Shown here one piece after another: positions 54,045 through 62,784 of a DNA stretch of 64,000 nucleotides (within the stretch, counting starts at the first letter, position 1; every line of letters starts with the position of its first letter). The position numbers and the translations under genes were made by a program. Source of the stretch: Paraburkholderia oxyphila NBRC 105797 (lineage in GTDB: Bacteria; Pseudomonadota; Gammaproteobacteria; Burkholderiales; Burkholderiaceae). The notes below the pieces were generated by a model. It did not search any database and was not told the DNA's origin. It was given only the letters and a program-made list of their open reading frames with translations. The stretch spans positions 1 to 64,000 of the forward strand of contig NZ_BAYD01000023.1 of the NCBI RefSeq assembly GCF_000685075.1. The letters are read 5' to 3'.

Positions 54045-54953
54045 ATGATCAATAGAAAGAACGCGGCTTGCGTACTTGCCGCGTTGTTCCTCGTGCTGGC
54101 ACGCACAGCCAGCTCCACCGAGAACGGGCTCACGACTTATCCGCTTGGTGTAAACACCGTATTAGATGGAATTCTGCCGCCCCCGGGGGCTACTCAATTC
54201 TACAATTATACGGAGTACTACTTCGCGAACAAGTTTTCCGGACCCGGCGGCAAGAGCGCGATTCCGGACTTTCATAGCGAAGCGCTGGTAGATGCAGCGC
54301 GTGTCGTGCATACGTGGGGAGGGACCTTAGGCCCCTTTACCTGGTCGAGCGGCGTCGTCGTACCGGTTGTCCATTTGCACCTTGACGTACCCGGAGCATC
54401 TGGAACGCGCACCGCGCCAGGCGACATAATCGCGCAGCCGTTCATGATTGGATATTCGAATCCATCACACACATTTTTCGCCTTTTTGACAAACGACATC
54501 AGCCTGCCGTCGGGTGCCTATTCGGTCAACCGTCTCGCGAATACTGGAGTGAACTATTACGCGTACCAGCCCAATTTATCCATGACGTGGTTTCCGGGTC
54601 CGCAATGGGAGCTGTCCGCGACCGCGCAGGTCGAGTTTCATTCACCCAATCACGCAACGAACTATCACTCGGGCGACGTCGCGAGCCTCGACTACCTGAT
54701 TGGCTATTCGGTTACGCCAAAGGTGCAGATTGGTCTTCAAGGGTATTTCCTCAAGCAGTTCACGGATGACACGGTCAATGGGCAGACAGCGCCGGGCGAC
54801 GGCTTCCGTGGACAGACAATCGGCGTTGGGCCACAACTGCGCTACGACCTCGGGCCCGGAGCTGCCATTGCCTTTAAGTACCAGCACGAGTTTGCGGTAC
54901 GTAATCGACCGCAGGGTGACCGTTTGTGGGTGCAATTCGCGTTTCCTGTCTAA
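54045..54953 (+). CDS. SphA/MetA-like outer-membrane protein of aromatic catabolism
   Basis: The product has 302 residues from ATG 54045, preceded by GGAG at 7 nt. A signal peptide (MINRKNAACVLAALFLVLARTASS) is followed by a beta-rich protein ending in FPV, consistent with an outer-membrane barrel. Motifs such as LGVNTVLDGILPPPGATQFYNYTEYY and QTIGVGPQLRYDL match the family annotated as phenol-degradation MetA/SphA-like transporters. Its likely role is uptake of a hydrophobic aromatic compound. The truncated permease gene that follows in the same direction probably belonged to the same operon. Confidence 0.83.
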   Translation: MINRKNAACVLAALFLVLARTASSTENGLTTYPLGVNTVLDGILPPPGATQFYNYTEYYFANKFSGPGGKSAIPDFHSEALVDAARVVHTWGGTLGPFTWSSGVVVPVVHLHLDVPGASGTRTAPGDIIAQPFMIGYSNPSHTFFAFLTNDISLPSGAYSVNRLANTGVNYYAYQPNLSMTWFPGPQWELSATAQVEFHSPNHATNYHSGDVASLDYLIGYSVTPKVQIGLQGYFLKQFTDDTVNGQTAPGDGFRGQTIGVGPQLRYDLGPGAAIAFKYQHEFAVRNRPQGDRLWVQFAFPV

Positions 54954-55012
54954 CGCGGATGCTCACACAACCGGCATTGCTTTTCACTGTTCGAGCTCCG
55001 GAGATTTCCACC

Positions 55013-55127
55013 ATGGCACTCGATAATCGGGATCGTTGGGGCGTCAGGTACGAATGGAAAATAGTCGCGTTGTTGTCGCTTGGCTTTGGCCTCGTCGGCG
55101 TGGACCGTTTCATGATCATGGCTCGAC
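55013..55127 (+). pseudogene. N-terminal stub of an MFS permease
   Basis: From ATG 55013 the frame reads MALDNRDRWGVRYEWKIVAL... then LSLGFGLVGVDRFMIM, which is the cytoplasmic start and first helix of a major-facilitator permease. After about 38 codons the homology ends abruptly (ARHRKAREVWNGP...) and the remaining frame shows no membrane helices typical of the family. The gene has been cut, presumably by insertion or deletion. Confidence 0.72.
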
Positions 55128-55480
55128 ATCGGAAAGCACGCGAAGTTTGGAATGGCCCCCTCAAAATAAGCGGCGCGATATACCGCATATCCTGTCTGTG
55201 GTCCGGGGGGGATTGCTTCACCTTAGTGATAGTAACCATAGATCTAAGCAAGCTACCATTCGCAATCAAATAAAGAATTATAAAATCGATAATTATGCAT
55301 CGACTGCACGGGTGACAGTGCTAATCGCGGGCCTCCCTGGTGGTCCATGGGTGCGTCGCTGCGGCAAAGCGGTACGCACTGGGCGCCACGCCGTAAGTGG
55401 TACACGGCACGCGCTGAGCAGTAATCATGGCGCGGCACGCTCGAAGCGGCGAGGAGGGAGCGGCTGAGGCTAACCAGGAG
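55128..55480. other. Gene-free junction after the truncated permease
   Basis: There is no supported gene. The tract changes from AT-rich (55240-55300) to GC-rich. It lies between the permease stub and the convergent Cache-domain gene, so it probably holds the breakpoint of the rearrangement. Confidence 0.45.
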
Positions 55481-55969
55481 CTACTCGGGATAGAAGCCCG
55501 AACCCACCAGGCCGGGAACGCCATCGATCTTTATGGCCCTCACGTAGGACCATTTCCGCGATGGCTGAGTCTGCCCGGGTTTCGGGAACATGTAGTCGAC
55601 CCATCCCGATCCCTTGGTTTCGGCTGTCTGAATCATGGCTTCATGAAACAACTTGCCGTTGACATCTTTTTCACCGGCGACTTTGGTCCCCTCACGGGCT
55701 GGGAAGGGAGGATTCAACAAGACATTTAAGTTCATGTCGTAGACGAATAGATAAGTGTCTCCGTGGAACCACTCGGTATCCTTCTTTCTGAACTCGGAAA
55801 AAGTCGCATTGCCTTTGCTTTCGATCAGCGCCGCAGCTTTGTTCACTAGCGCTTCGACCTGTTTCGTTTTCTCGGATGGCGGGGGAGACGACTGAGCAAA
55901 TATGGGTGACGCGGGGCCAAGCAAGCCAACAAATAGCAAGAGACCGATCAAGAAGGTTTTCCTGTTCAT
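55481..55969 (-). CDS. Secreted single-Cache-domain protein
   Basis: The product has 162 residues from ATG 55969; an upstream open frame to 56098 adds no signal. The signal peptide is MNRKTFLIGLLLFVGLLGPASPIFA. The rest is a single Cache_2-like fold: helix QVEALVNKAAALIESKG, then DTEWFHGDTYLFVYDMNLNVLLNPPFP, then GSGWVDYMFPKPG...KWSYVRAIKIDGVPGLVGSGFYPE. It has no transmembrane helix or output domain, so it probably acts as a periplasmic ligand-binding protein. It is co-directional with the MFS/TauD genes upstream. Confidence 0.87.
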   Translation of the reverse strand: MNRKTFLIGLLLFVGLLGPASPIFAQSSPPPSEKTKQVEALVNKAAALIESKGNATFSEFRKKDTEWFHGDTYLFVYDMNLNVLLNPPFPAREGTKVAGEKDVNGKLFHEAMIQTAETKGSGWVDYMFPKPGQTQPSRKWSYVRAIKIDGVPGLVGSGFYPE

Positions 55970-56155
55970 GGCATTGTCTCCAGCCGCCGAATCCGGCAGC
56001 ATAGTGCCACTCCTCCCAGCAGTAGTGGCGAAGGGCTGAAGTGGGTCGTCATGCGCCAACCGAATCGCGCAATGCTCGGCCCACGTCGGTCTGTTCATCT
56101 ACCGAAACACCTACGGCGAAAGTGCCGAACGGCATCGGTCCGCCGGTGCGCCTGC

Positions 56156-57439
56156 TCAGGCCGATAAATCGGCATCGGTGATTGGGGCGCCGATCATGAA
56201 GTAATAGATCGCAGCCCCTACCGCCATAACAATACCTCCGATGGCCAATGCCAGGACGAAGGAGCCGGTCCGATCTACGACCAGCCCGGTGAGCACCGGA
56301 GAACAGGCGCCGCCGATATAAGAGCCAAAGTTCTGAATGCTGGAACATGACCCGCAAAAATCTTGCGGGGATACCGCTGTTATCAAGGTCCACTTCGCCG
56401 CCACGCCAAAGTACAGAGAAAACATCGCAAGAGAGATCCACAGGATTGCCGGTGCGGGGGCCGTTGATAGCGCAGCGAATGCAGTAAATAAAGCCGATCC
56501 CAAATAGCCGAGCGCCGCCGGCAATTTGCGCGCTTGCACGATTGACATGCCTCGCGCGATAAGCCGATCGGAGGCATAGCCGCCGTAGAATGAGCCGACC
56601 ATCGAGAAGACGAGCGGGATGGACGCCAGATAGCCGGTCCGGGCAATACTGATGTGATGCTGTCCCTCAAGATAGCCTGGGAGCCAGGTAACGTACATCC
56701 ATAGGCCGTAGCCAGAGCAGAATGCGCCCAACGTCATGGCCCAGGTCGTGCGAAACCGGAATAGTCGACCCCATTGTCGCGCAGTGATGGGCGCGCCACG
56801 CCGCGCCGATTTATTGGGTTCAATGCTGGTCGCATCCGCGGAACCCGGCGCAGCTTTTCCAGGATCGCGGTAAAGCCGAAACCACAGCGCCGACGCTCCA
56901 ATACCGATGATGCCCATGATAATGAACATCCATCGCCATCCTGCGAGTAGCATCAAGGCGGTTAGCAACGGAGGCCCGATTGCTATCCCGAGATTGGATC
57001 CCATATTGAACACGCCAGTGGGAACGCCACGGTCACGGACGTGAAACCAGTTGCTTGTCACGCGTACGGCTGTTGGGTAGGCGGGTGATTCTGTGACCCC
57101 GAGTACCGCGCGCGCAATGAAGAGCTGCCCGTAGCTCGCAACCAGGCCTCCGGCTGCGACTGCAATCGACCACAGGATCATTGAGACGCCAAGCAGGATT
57201 CCTGGCCCAAGCCGGTCGATAAGCAGCCCGACCGGAATCTGAGCCAGTGCAAATGCCAGCGACCAGGCGGATTGAAGCGCACCAAACTGCGCCGCGCTCA
57301 TATGAAATTCCGCGCGGATTTGGGGATTTGCGACCGCAATCGTTGACCGGTCAAGATAGTTAATGGCGATGGCGGCCGCGCAGAGCATCACCGCAGTCCA
57401 TTGCATGCGCTTCAGCGACGTCGATAGCGTGAGCTGCAT
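56156..57439 (-). CDS. MFS transporter, ACS-family type
   Basis: This is a 427-residue permease with ~12 helices. Early motif INYLDRSTIAVANPQIRAEF and the loop DRLGPGILLG are typical of anion:cation symporters for organic acids. The ATG at 57439 overlaps the 3' end of the dioxygenase gene by 80 nt in another frame. An internal Met 11 codons later still overlaps by 47 nt. It may import the substrate of the upstream dioxygenase. Confidence 0.9.
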   Translation of the reverse strand: MQLTLSTSLKRMQWTAVMLCAAAIAINYLDRSTIAVANPQIRAEFHMSAAQFGALQSAWSLAFALAQIPVGLLIDRLGPGILLGVSMILWSIAVAAGGLVASYGQLFIARAVLGVTESPAYPTAVRVTSNWFHVRDRGVPTGVFNMGSNLGIAIGPPLLTALMLLAGWRWMFIIMGIIGIGASALWFRLYRDPGKAAPGSADATSIEPNKSARRGAPITARQWGRLFRFRTTWAMTLGAFCSGYGLWMYVTWLPGYLEGQHHISIARTGYLASIPLVFSMVGSFYGGYASDRLIARGMSIVQARKLPAALGYLGSALFTAFAALSTAPAPAILWISLAMFSLYFGVAAKWTLITAVSPQDFCGSCSSIQNFGSYIGGACSPVLTGLVVDRTGSFVLALAIGGIVMAVGAAIYYFMIGAPITDADLSA

Positions 57440-58343
57440 CCCTCATCTCCCTATAAACTTCGGTTGCACTCGGGCTCCCGGGGCGAAGTTCAGCCAGACC
57501 GTCGGCATCGACCGCAGAGATGGTTGTTCGAACCATCGACCGCGCCTGATCGCGCGCCCAAGGGTGACCACGATGCATGGTCGCGCGGTTGTCCCACATT
57601 AATACGTCGCCCGGCCGCCATTGATGCCGATAGGTGAATTCAGGCCGGGTCGCATCGGCAATAAGCTCTGCCAGCAGCGCCCTGGCCTCGCTTTCGCCCA
57701 TGCCCTCGATGCCGTAGGCATGCGAGGCAATGTACAGCGCAGTTCGGTTGTTAACAGGGTTGCGCCATGTCATACGCCAGCGAACCGGCGGCAGCGCGGC
57801 GCGTTCCGCCGGCGTCATTAAACCCGGATCGATCTGATCACGGGAGTTGGCATAAGCGTGGGTAACAATGGCGTCGCGCAATCGTAACTGCATCGCTCGC
57901 GGCAACCGGCTCCAGGCCAACCGGGTCGAGGCAAACTCGGTCTCTCCACCGTAATCAGGAATGGTGCGTGCCGACAACACTGAGGCCAGCGCCGGGGTTG
58001 CCTTGAACGAGCTGTCGGTGTGCCACAGCTGATTGGCGCGGGCGGTCAATGTTTGCTGATGAGTCTCCGGCACGAGTGTGCCGTCTGCCGCGATATTGTG
58101 GAGTCGGTTGTAAAACGTGCCCGCGCCGACGGAGCCGATTTTGACCAGTTCCAGTGGGCCGAAGGCCCGGGAAAAAGCCGCCTGCACGTCGTCCGCGACC
58201 GCTTGCTCGCGAAACAACAGCACGCTGTGTTCTTCCAGAGCGGCACGGATCGAACGATACGCACGATCACTGCTGGCCCCATCGATCAGGCCGATGCCCC
58301 GCACTTCGACACCGAAACCGGGTCCGAGGGGAAGCAGTTCCAT
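57360..58343 (-). CDS. TauD/TfdA-family 2-oxoglutarate-dependent dioxygenase
   Basis: The product has 327 residues. The iron facial triad is visible as His and Asp in LWHTDSSFKATPA and the distal His in MWDNRATMHRGHPW. The 2-oxoglutarate-binding Arg follows in RSMVRTTISA. In this family the enzyme hydroxylates a carbon next to a leaving group, as in taurine desulfonation or aryloxyacetate ether cleavage. Neighbouring aromatic-catabolism genes make a TfdA-like role attractive but unproven. Its 3' end overlaps the permease gene, giving a tight two-gene unit. Confidence 0.9.
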   Translation of the reverse strand: MELLPLGPGFGVEVRGIGLIDGASSDRAYRSIRAALEEHSVLLFREQAVADDVQAAFSRAFGPLELVKIGSVGAGTFYNRLHNIAADGTLVPETHQQTLTARANQLWHTDSSFKATPALASVLSARTIPDYGGETEFASTRLAWSRLPRAMQLRLRDAIVTHAYANSRDQIDPGLMTPAERAALPPVRWRMTWRNPVNNRTALYIASHAYGIEGMGESEARALLAELIADATRPEFTYRHQWRPGDVLMWDNRATMHRGHPWARDQARSMVRTTISAVDADGLAELRPGSPSATEVYREMRDAAHAIDVAEAHAMDCGDALRGRHRH

Positions 58344-58574
58344 GACGCCATTCCCAAATGGAGGCTTACCTTCATGGATATTAGGCTCCGTGCCGAGCTA
58401 AATAAAGGAGGTTGCCCGAAATCCGCCGGTCGCGACAGTCAACGGGGCGGTGCAGACGATTGCGAGGCTGCGGGCCACCGACGTCATGGTGCGAAGCACG
58501 CGATACGCGATTTGCATCGGTCGGCTGTCGGCAGTTTGCCAGCGTGCGATCGCGGGCGATCGAGCAGCCGTTCC

Positions 58575-59088
58575 TTATACGGACCGAACCAAGGGTTTGT
58601 CTGGCTCTGCCAATCGTATGTCCACCGGACCCACCCCACAGATCGCAATGGTTACCGGCTCCCTTTCGTCTCGGGGAACGCCATCATAATGCCAGGTTCG
58701 TGCAATACGCCGAACGAATGTTCCAGTGGGCACCGGGACTGTGTGGGCCGTGTCGAAGTCCGCTCCGCTGTTGATCCACCAGGTGCCGGACACCACCACG
58801 CATAAACGATCCGAGGCATAGCTGTGTGGCGCACTCATGTAGCCCGGATACCAACGTACTAGCGTGTAGTAGATCCCTTCCTTCTCTGGACTGCTGTAAA
58901 GCAGCGCGCTTTCGACGCTCTTGGGGGGCGCCCCCGACCGAGCGCTGAATTTAATGTTCTCGGGAAGCGTGTACAGGGTCTCGGCTGTATTGATGGGACT
59001 AGCCTCGGTTGTTCTCGCTACTAGCAAGGATGTCATCCCTGCCAACATCGCTAGTGCTTCGCGTCGGGTGATGGCATCTCCGGCCATG
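58575..59088 (-). CDS. Exported cupin-like protein with Tat-type signal
   Basis: The product has 170 residues from ATG 59088, chosen because AAGGAG precedes it closely. The N terminus ITRREALAMLAGMTSLLVART looks like a twin-arginine signal. The body has a cupin-like beta-barrel: HSYASDRLCVVVSGTWWINSG resembles cupin motif 1 and VPTGTFVRRIARTWHYDG resembles motif 2. It may be a metal-binding periplasmic enzyme or binding protein. It lies upstream of, and co-directional with, the TauD/MFS unit with a 230-nt gap. Confidence 0.75.
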
Positions 59089-59788
59089 GGGCTCTCCTTT
59101 TCATGGCAAATAGCGCTCATGAATTTTCTTGTGCAACATCCCGTGACATACCACTACGGCTAACTCTGGCCATTATGGTGCCATCTAACGCCGTGTAACT
59201 GCGCGTCGTGCACGGCCAGAAGACATTTCACCGCGCGAAGTTCGCTATGGCCGAACTGCCGCCCCAGGACAGCGGGTGTGGATGACCGGACCACTTCGTT
59301 CACCGCCGTTGAACCCCAGACAGTGCGACCGGTAGTTGAGGGTCGGGCAGCGACCACTACCAGACGGCACAGTGGATCTCCCTTCAATTGGAAGGAGATC
59401 GTCATGGAAACGCAGAATGGTCGGGCCGGAAACTGTGTGCCGTGGAACAAGGGCAAGCTCACTGGCCAGAAGCCGCCGTTGAAGCTTCCGGAAATCTGGG
59501 CTATTCGCACCAGGCTACAGATGTCTTCGAACGTTCGCGATCTGGCTATGTTCAATCTTGCGATTGATAGCAAACTCTTTTCTGAGAGTCAAACCCGGCC
59601 GGTGCCTGCCAGGCGGGGCGGGCAACGTTCCGGATTTCGCCTTCGAGGGGCCGCACGGGTGGCGGCCGACACGCTGCCCGTCAGCCGCAACCCAACCTTG
59701 GCTTTCCGTTTGCCCGGATATCTCGAGCGCATCGTAGACCTCAATGCCGGGATGCCTGGCCGCCGCTTTCGTCACTCAGCTTCGCCGC
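59089..59788. other. Remnant-bearing stretch before the SDR gene
   Basis: Apart from the integrase fragment at 59404-59577, I see no supported gene. The long plus-strand frame 59278-59934 fuses the fragment to antisense of the SDR gene and is not a real protein. Confidence 0.5.
59404..59577 (+). pseudogene. N-terminal fragment of a tyrosine-type integrase
   Basis: From ATG 59404, with AAGGAG upstream, the frame reads METQNGRAGNCVPWNKGKLTG, then QKPPLKLPEIWAIRTRLQ and RDLAMFNLAIDSKL. This is the characteristic start of a small stand-alone integrase family common in Burkholderia (WNKG...GQKPPLK...IW.IR.RLQ...DLA.FN.AIDSKL), as I recall it. The catalytic region is missing; homology stops after SKL. 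It marks an old recombination boundary at the right edge of the accessory region. Confidence 0.78.
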
Positions 59789-60646
59789 TCATGCAGCGAA
59801 GTCAGTCGACGCAGACAGATCCTTCCATGTTGCCGTTTCCTGCGCCACATAAGCGTTTTTCGCAGCGATGGCAGCCAGCGTGTCCGTGCCAAGCGGAAGG
59901 CGCAACGGCGGGTCAGACGCATCGACGAGCGTGATCAACGCGGCCGCAAGCTTCGTCGGGTCGCCGGGCTGGTTGTGATTCATCTGCACGGCTTTGCGAC
60001 GGACCGCGCCCGAGGTTTCGTCGTAATCGTCGATCACGTCGGGCGCGACGACCAGCGAGGACGCATCCAGGAAGTCGGTGCGAAAATAGCCCGGCTCGAC
60101 AACGGTCGCGTGAATGCCCAGCGGTTTCAACTCGGCATGCAACGCTTCCGTAATGCCTTCGACAGCGAACTTCGTCGACGAATACACGCCAAATCCCGCC
60201 GCGGCCCGATAACCGCCAATCGATGAAATATTGATCACGTGACCCGAACGGTTTGCGCGCATCGCCGGCAATACTGCCCGTGTAACGTTCAGCAGTCCGA
60301 ATACGTTCGTGTCGTACATGCGGCGGACGTCCTTGTCGGCGGATTCTTCCACCGCACCCAGCAGACCGAAGCCGGCATTGTTGACGAGCACATCGACGCG
60401 ACCGAATTTTTCCACCGCCAACTGCACCGCCGCCTTGGCCTGGGCCTCATCGGTCACGTCCAGCGCGACCGGCAGCAACATCGCGGAGTCGCCGAGCCGC
60501 TCGACGATAGCCGGGACGTTCCGTCCGGCTGCCACGACGGCGTTGCCGTCCGCGAGCGCTGCTTCGGCGATCAACGCGCCAATGCCACGCGACGCCCCGG
60601 TGATGAACCAGACGCGCTTGAAGCTACCTTGTTGAGCGTTAGCCAC
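59789..60646 (-). CDS. Short-chain dehydrogenase/reductase
   Basis: The product has 285 residues from the GTG at 60646, with GGAGAG upstream. Classical SDR motifs are present: the TGASRGIG cofactor loop (residues ~16-23), LDVTD, NNAGFG, catalytic Ser in NISSIGGYRAA and YSSTKFA (Tyr-x-x-x-Lys). It should use NAD(P) to oxidise or reduce an alcohol or ketone. It is divergent from the LysR gene at 60767 with a 120-nt gap, the usual target-regulator arrangement. Confidence 0.93.
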   Translation of the reverse strand: MANAQQGSFKRVWFITGASRGIGALIAEAALADGNAVVAAGRNVPAIVERLGDSAMLLPVALDVTDEAQAKAAVQLAVEKFGRVDVLVNNAGFGLLGAVEESADKDVRRMYDTNVFGLLNVTRAVLPAMRANRSGHVINISSIGGYRAAAGFGVYSSTKFAVEGITEALHAELKPLGIHATVVEPGYFRTDFLDASSLVVAPDVIDDYDETSGAVRRKAVQMNHNQPGDPTKLAAALITLVDASDPPLRLPLGTDTLAAIAAKNAYVAQETATWKDLSASTDFAA

Positions 60647-60766
60647 GATGTCTCTCCTGCGTGTGTGTGATGAAGTGATGCCATGGTAGGCGCACCGATT
60701 GACACAGACTAGCCGTATATTAGTGGAGTGATAATCAACGTTTGTTTGCGAATCAGGGGCCCAGAA

Positions 60767-61741
60767 ATGAACGAAATTCGCGCGATCACCACTTTCGTCC
60801 GTGCCGCGGCGCTCGGGAGCCTGCGGGGTGCCGCGGTGGATCAAGGCATCTCTCCGCAGGCCGCAAGCCATGCGGTGATGCAGTTGGAGAAGGAGTTGGG
60901 CGTGCGGCTCTTTCATCGGACCACCCGCAAGCTGAGCCTGACCGAGGAGGGCCAGCGGTTGCTCGACAGCGTGGAGCCGGCGCTCGCGGTTCTCTCGTCT
61001 GCGCTCGACGAGGCGCGGCGCTCGAAAGAAGACGTGGCCGGCATGCTGCGCGTGAGCGCGCCGCGCTCGCTCGGGCTCCCGGTCCTTTGGCCGTACTTCG
61101 AGGAATTCCAGAAGCGCTATCAGAATGTGCAGCTCGAAGTGCAATTCGACGATCAATTCACGGACCTCGTGACCGACCGCTCCGACGTGGGATTCCGCGG
61201 CGGACCGCCGCCTTCGGGCGGCTCGATCGCACGCCGGCTGGTGCCCATTCAGCTGATCGTGTGTGCGTCGCCGGAATATATCGAACGCAACGGCGCGCCG
61301 CGGACCATCGAAGAGCTCGCTCAACATCGCTGCACCGGGTATCGGCGCGCCAACACGGGCAAGCTCGCGCAGTGGCAGTTTCGTGTCGGCGATGAAATCG
61401 TCTATCGCGACGTGCCCGCTGCCATCTGCGTGAATGATACGGAACTGGAAACGCAGGCTGTACTGTCGGGTCTCGGCATCGGGCAGTTGGGTAGCTTCAA
61501 TGCCGCAACGCATATCCGAAGCGGCCGGCTCGTTCCTTTACTGATGCCACACGTCACTGAATACGGCACGATCACTATCTATTACAAGCATCGAACGGAA
61601 CAATCACTGCGCGTGAAGACGTTCATCGACTTCATGGTCGAGCGCATGGCCGGCAACCGGAATTTTTTTCTTGATTCGTCCGAGCTTCGCGCTGCGCAGT
61701 TGCCGGAGAAGAAACGTGTGGTGAGGCGACCCCTTGCTTGA
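60767..61741 (+). CDS. LysR-family transcriptional regulator
   Basis: The product has 324 residues from ATG 60767 (MNEIRAITTFVRAAALGSLRGAAVDQGISPQAASHAVMQLEKELGVRLFHRTTRKLSLTEEG); the 13 codons upstream are not needed. The effector domain starts GMLRVSAPRSLGLPVLWPYFEEF. It belongs to the DmlR/AaeR-like branch that controls divergent oxidoreductases, here the SDR at 59789-60646. Confidence 0.92.
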   Translation: MNEIRAITTFVRAAALGSLRGAAVDQGISPQAASHAVMQLEKELGVRLFHRTTRKLSLTEEGQRLLDSVEPALAVLSSALDEARRSKEDVAGMLRVSAPRSLGLPVLWPYFEEFQKRYQNVQLEVQFDDQFTDLVTDRSDVGFRGGPPPSGGSIARRLVPIQLIVCASPEYIERNGAPRTIEELAQHRCTGYRRANTGKLAQWQFRVGDEIVYRDVPAAICVNDTELETQAVLSGLGIGQLGSFNAATHIRSGRLVPLLMPHVTEYGTITIYYKHRTEQSLRVKTFIDFMVERMAGNRNFFLDSSELRAAQLPEKKRVVRRPLA

Positions 61742-62085
61742 ACTTGACGAGATCCTTGAAGATCAGCGTGAAGCTGCGATAGAGTTGTGACGCAAGGCCA
61801 CCCGCCACGATGACGAGAGCGCGACCCATGCTCGAGTCCACACTAACCATGACCTCAGTGAGGTAGATTGCGGCCGCGGCTATCAGCGGATGATAGAGCG
61901 TCCTGGTTCGAAGATCGTCCACTTATGTTCTCCAACTTCCAGATCGTCGAAATACCTTGCCGCCTGACTATCGAGTCACTAAAAGCCCCCTTTCCGGGAA
62001 GAGGAAAGGGGGAGGGGGCTAACGGCGTCGCGATAGACCGTGCAATTGACTACCGTCCCCCGGGTTGCGATTCAGCGCTTCGGCC
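61742..62085. other. Convergent spacer with hairpin and doubtful ORF
   Basis: A minus-strand frame at 61632-61922 (RTLYHPLIAAAAIYLTEVMV...) has a hydrophobic segment and could be a remnant membrane protein, but it overlaps the LysR 3' end and I do not trust it. A strong hairpin lies at 61986-62012. Confidence 0.45.
61986..62012. terminator. Perfect 10-bp hairpin between convergent genes
   Basis: CCCCCTTTCC and GGAAAGGGGG form a perfect stem around a 7-nt loop. A second GGGGGCT just downstream can pair alternatively with the AGCCCCC part. Its location between converging LysR and carboxymuconolactone-decarboxylase-like genes suggests a bidirectional stop, although it lacks a long T tract. Confidence 0.6.
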
Positions 62086-62634
62086 TTACGCCTGCCATGC
62101 ATATGGCTGGAATGCCTCTTCGAGTGGTGGGTTGGCGACGCTGCCGGCGTAATTCGTCATGGTCGAAGCGGCAACAACCAGAATCACGTCGAGCACCAGG
62201 GCCTGGTCGAAACCGGCGGCCGTGAATGATGCGATGTCCTGATCGTCGAGACGGCCGCGCTTGTCGATCAATGTGCGCGCGAGATGCGAGAGTGCTGCGA
62301 GCTTCTGATCGTCTGGCAGACGACGCGCACGGATGGCCTGCACGTCGGCTTCGCTGAGCCCTTCCTTGAGTGCGAGGAAGGAGTGAAACGCGACCGCCCA
62401 GGTGCAGCCGTTGGTGACCGCGTTCGTGAGCAGCAGGGTCTGAACTTGTGCTTCCGTGAAGCTGCCGCCGTGAGCTTGCTGGAATACGCCCACCAGGCCG
62501 TTGATCAGCTTCGGCGAACCGGCGATGGCGCCGGCAATGTTGGGGACCATGCCGAATGCTTCGGCGAGACCTTCAAGTGCCGGCTTCGAGCCTTCCGGTG
62601 CCGTCTCGAGCGTATAGATGGGAAAGTTAGCCAT
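62086..62634 (-). CDS. Carboxymuconolactone-decarboxylase/AhpD-fold protein
   Basis: The product has 182 residues from ATG 62634 (MANFPIYTLETAPEGSKPALEGLAEAFGMVPNIAGAIAGSP). The conserved AhpD-like motif region reads NGCTWAVAFHSFLALKEG. The first Cys and the His are present, but the second Cys of the ExxCxxCxxxH motif is Ala. A disulfide-based peroxidase role is therefore unlikely for this protein. It lies downstream of, and co-directional with, the LysR gene at 62785. Confidence 0.88.
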   Translation of the reverse strand: MANFPIYTLETAPEGSKPALEGLAEAFGMVPNIAGAIAGSPKLINGLVGVFQQAHGGSFTEAQVQTLLLTNAVTNGCTWAVAFHSFLALKEGLSEADVQAIRARRLPDDQKLAALSHLARTLIDKRGRLDDQDIASFTAAGFDQALVLDVILVVAASTMTNYAGSVANPPLEEAFQPYAWQA

Positions 62635-62784
62635 GGTATTTCCTTCAGAGGTGGATGCGTGCGTCAAGGGGGGATCACACGACAACTGAAGGTTAGTGAT
62701 ACGGCCTGGCCTCGCCAATTACATCGCGGGTAATAGAAAGCAGTCCCGCATGACGTGCAGCAATCCGAAACTTGATGAACAAGA

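Noticed and set aside
59278..59934. 218-residue plus-strand ORF
   Set aside because: Only codons 43-100 match an integrase start; the rest is unrelated or antisense to the SDR gene.
61632..61922. 96-codon hydrophobic minus-strand ORF
   Set aside because: It overlaps the 3' end of an intact LysR gene, lacks a clear ribosome-binding site and has no recognisable family. A decayed membrane protein remains possible.
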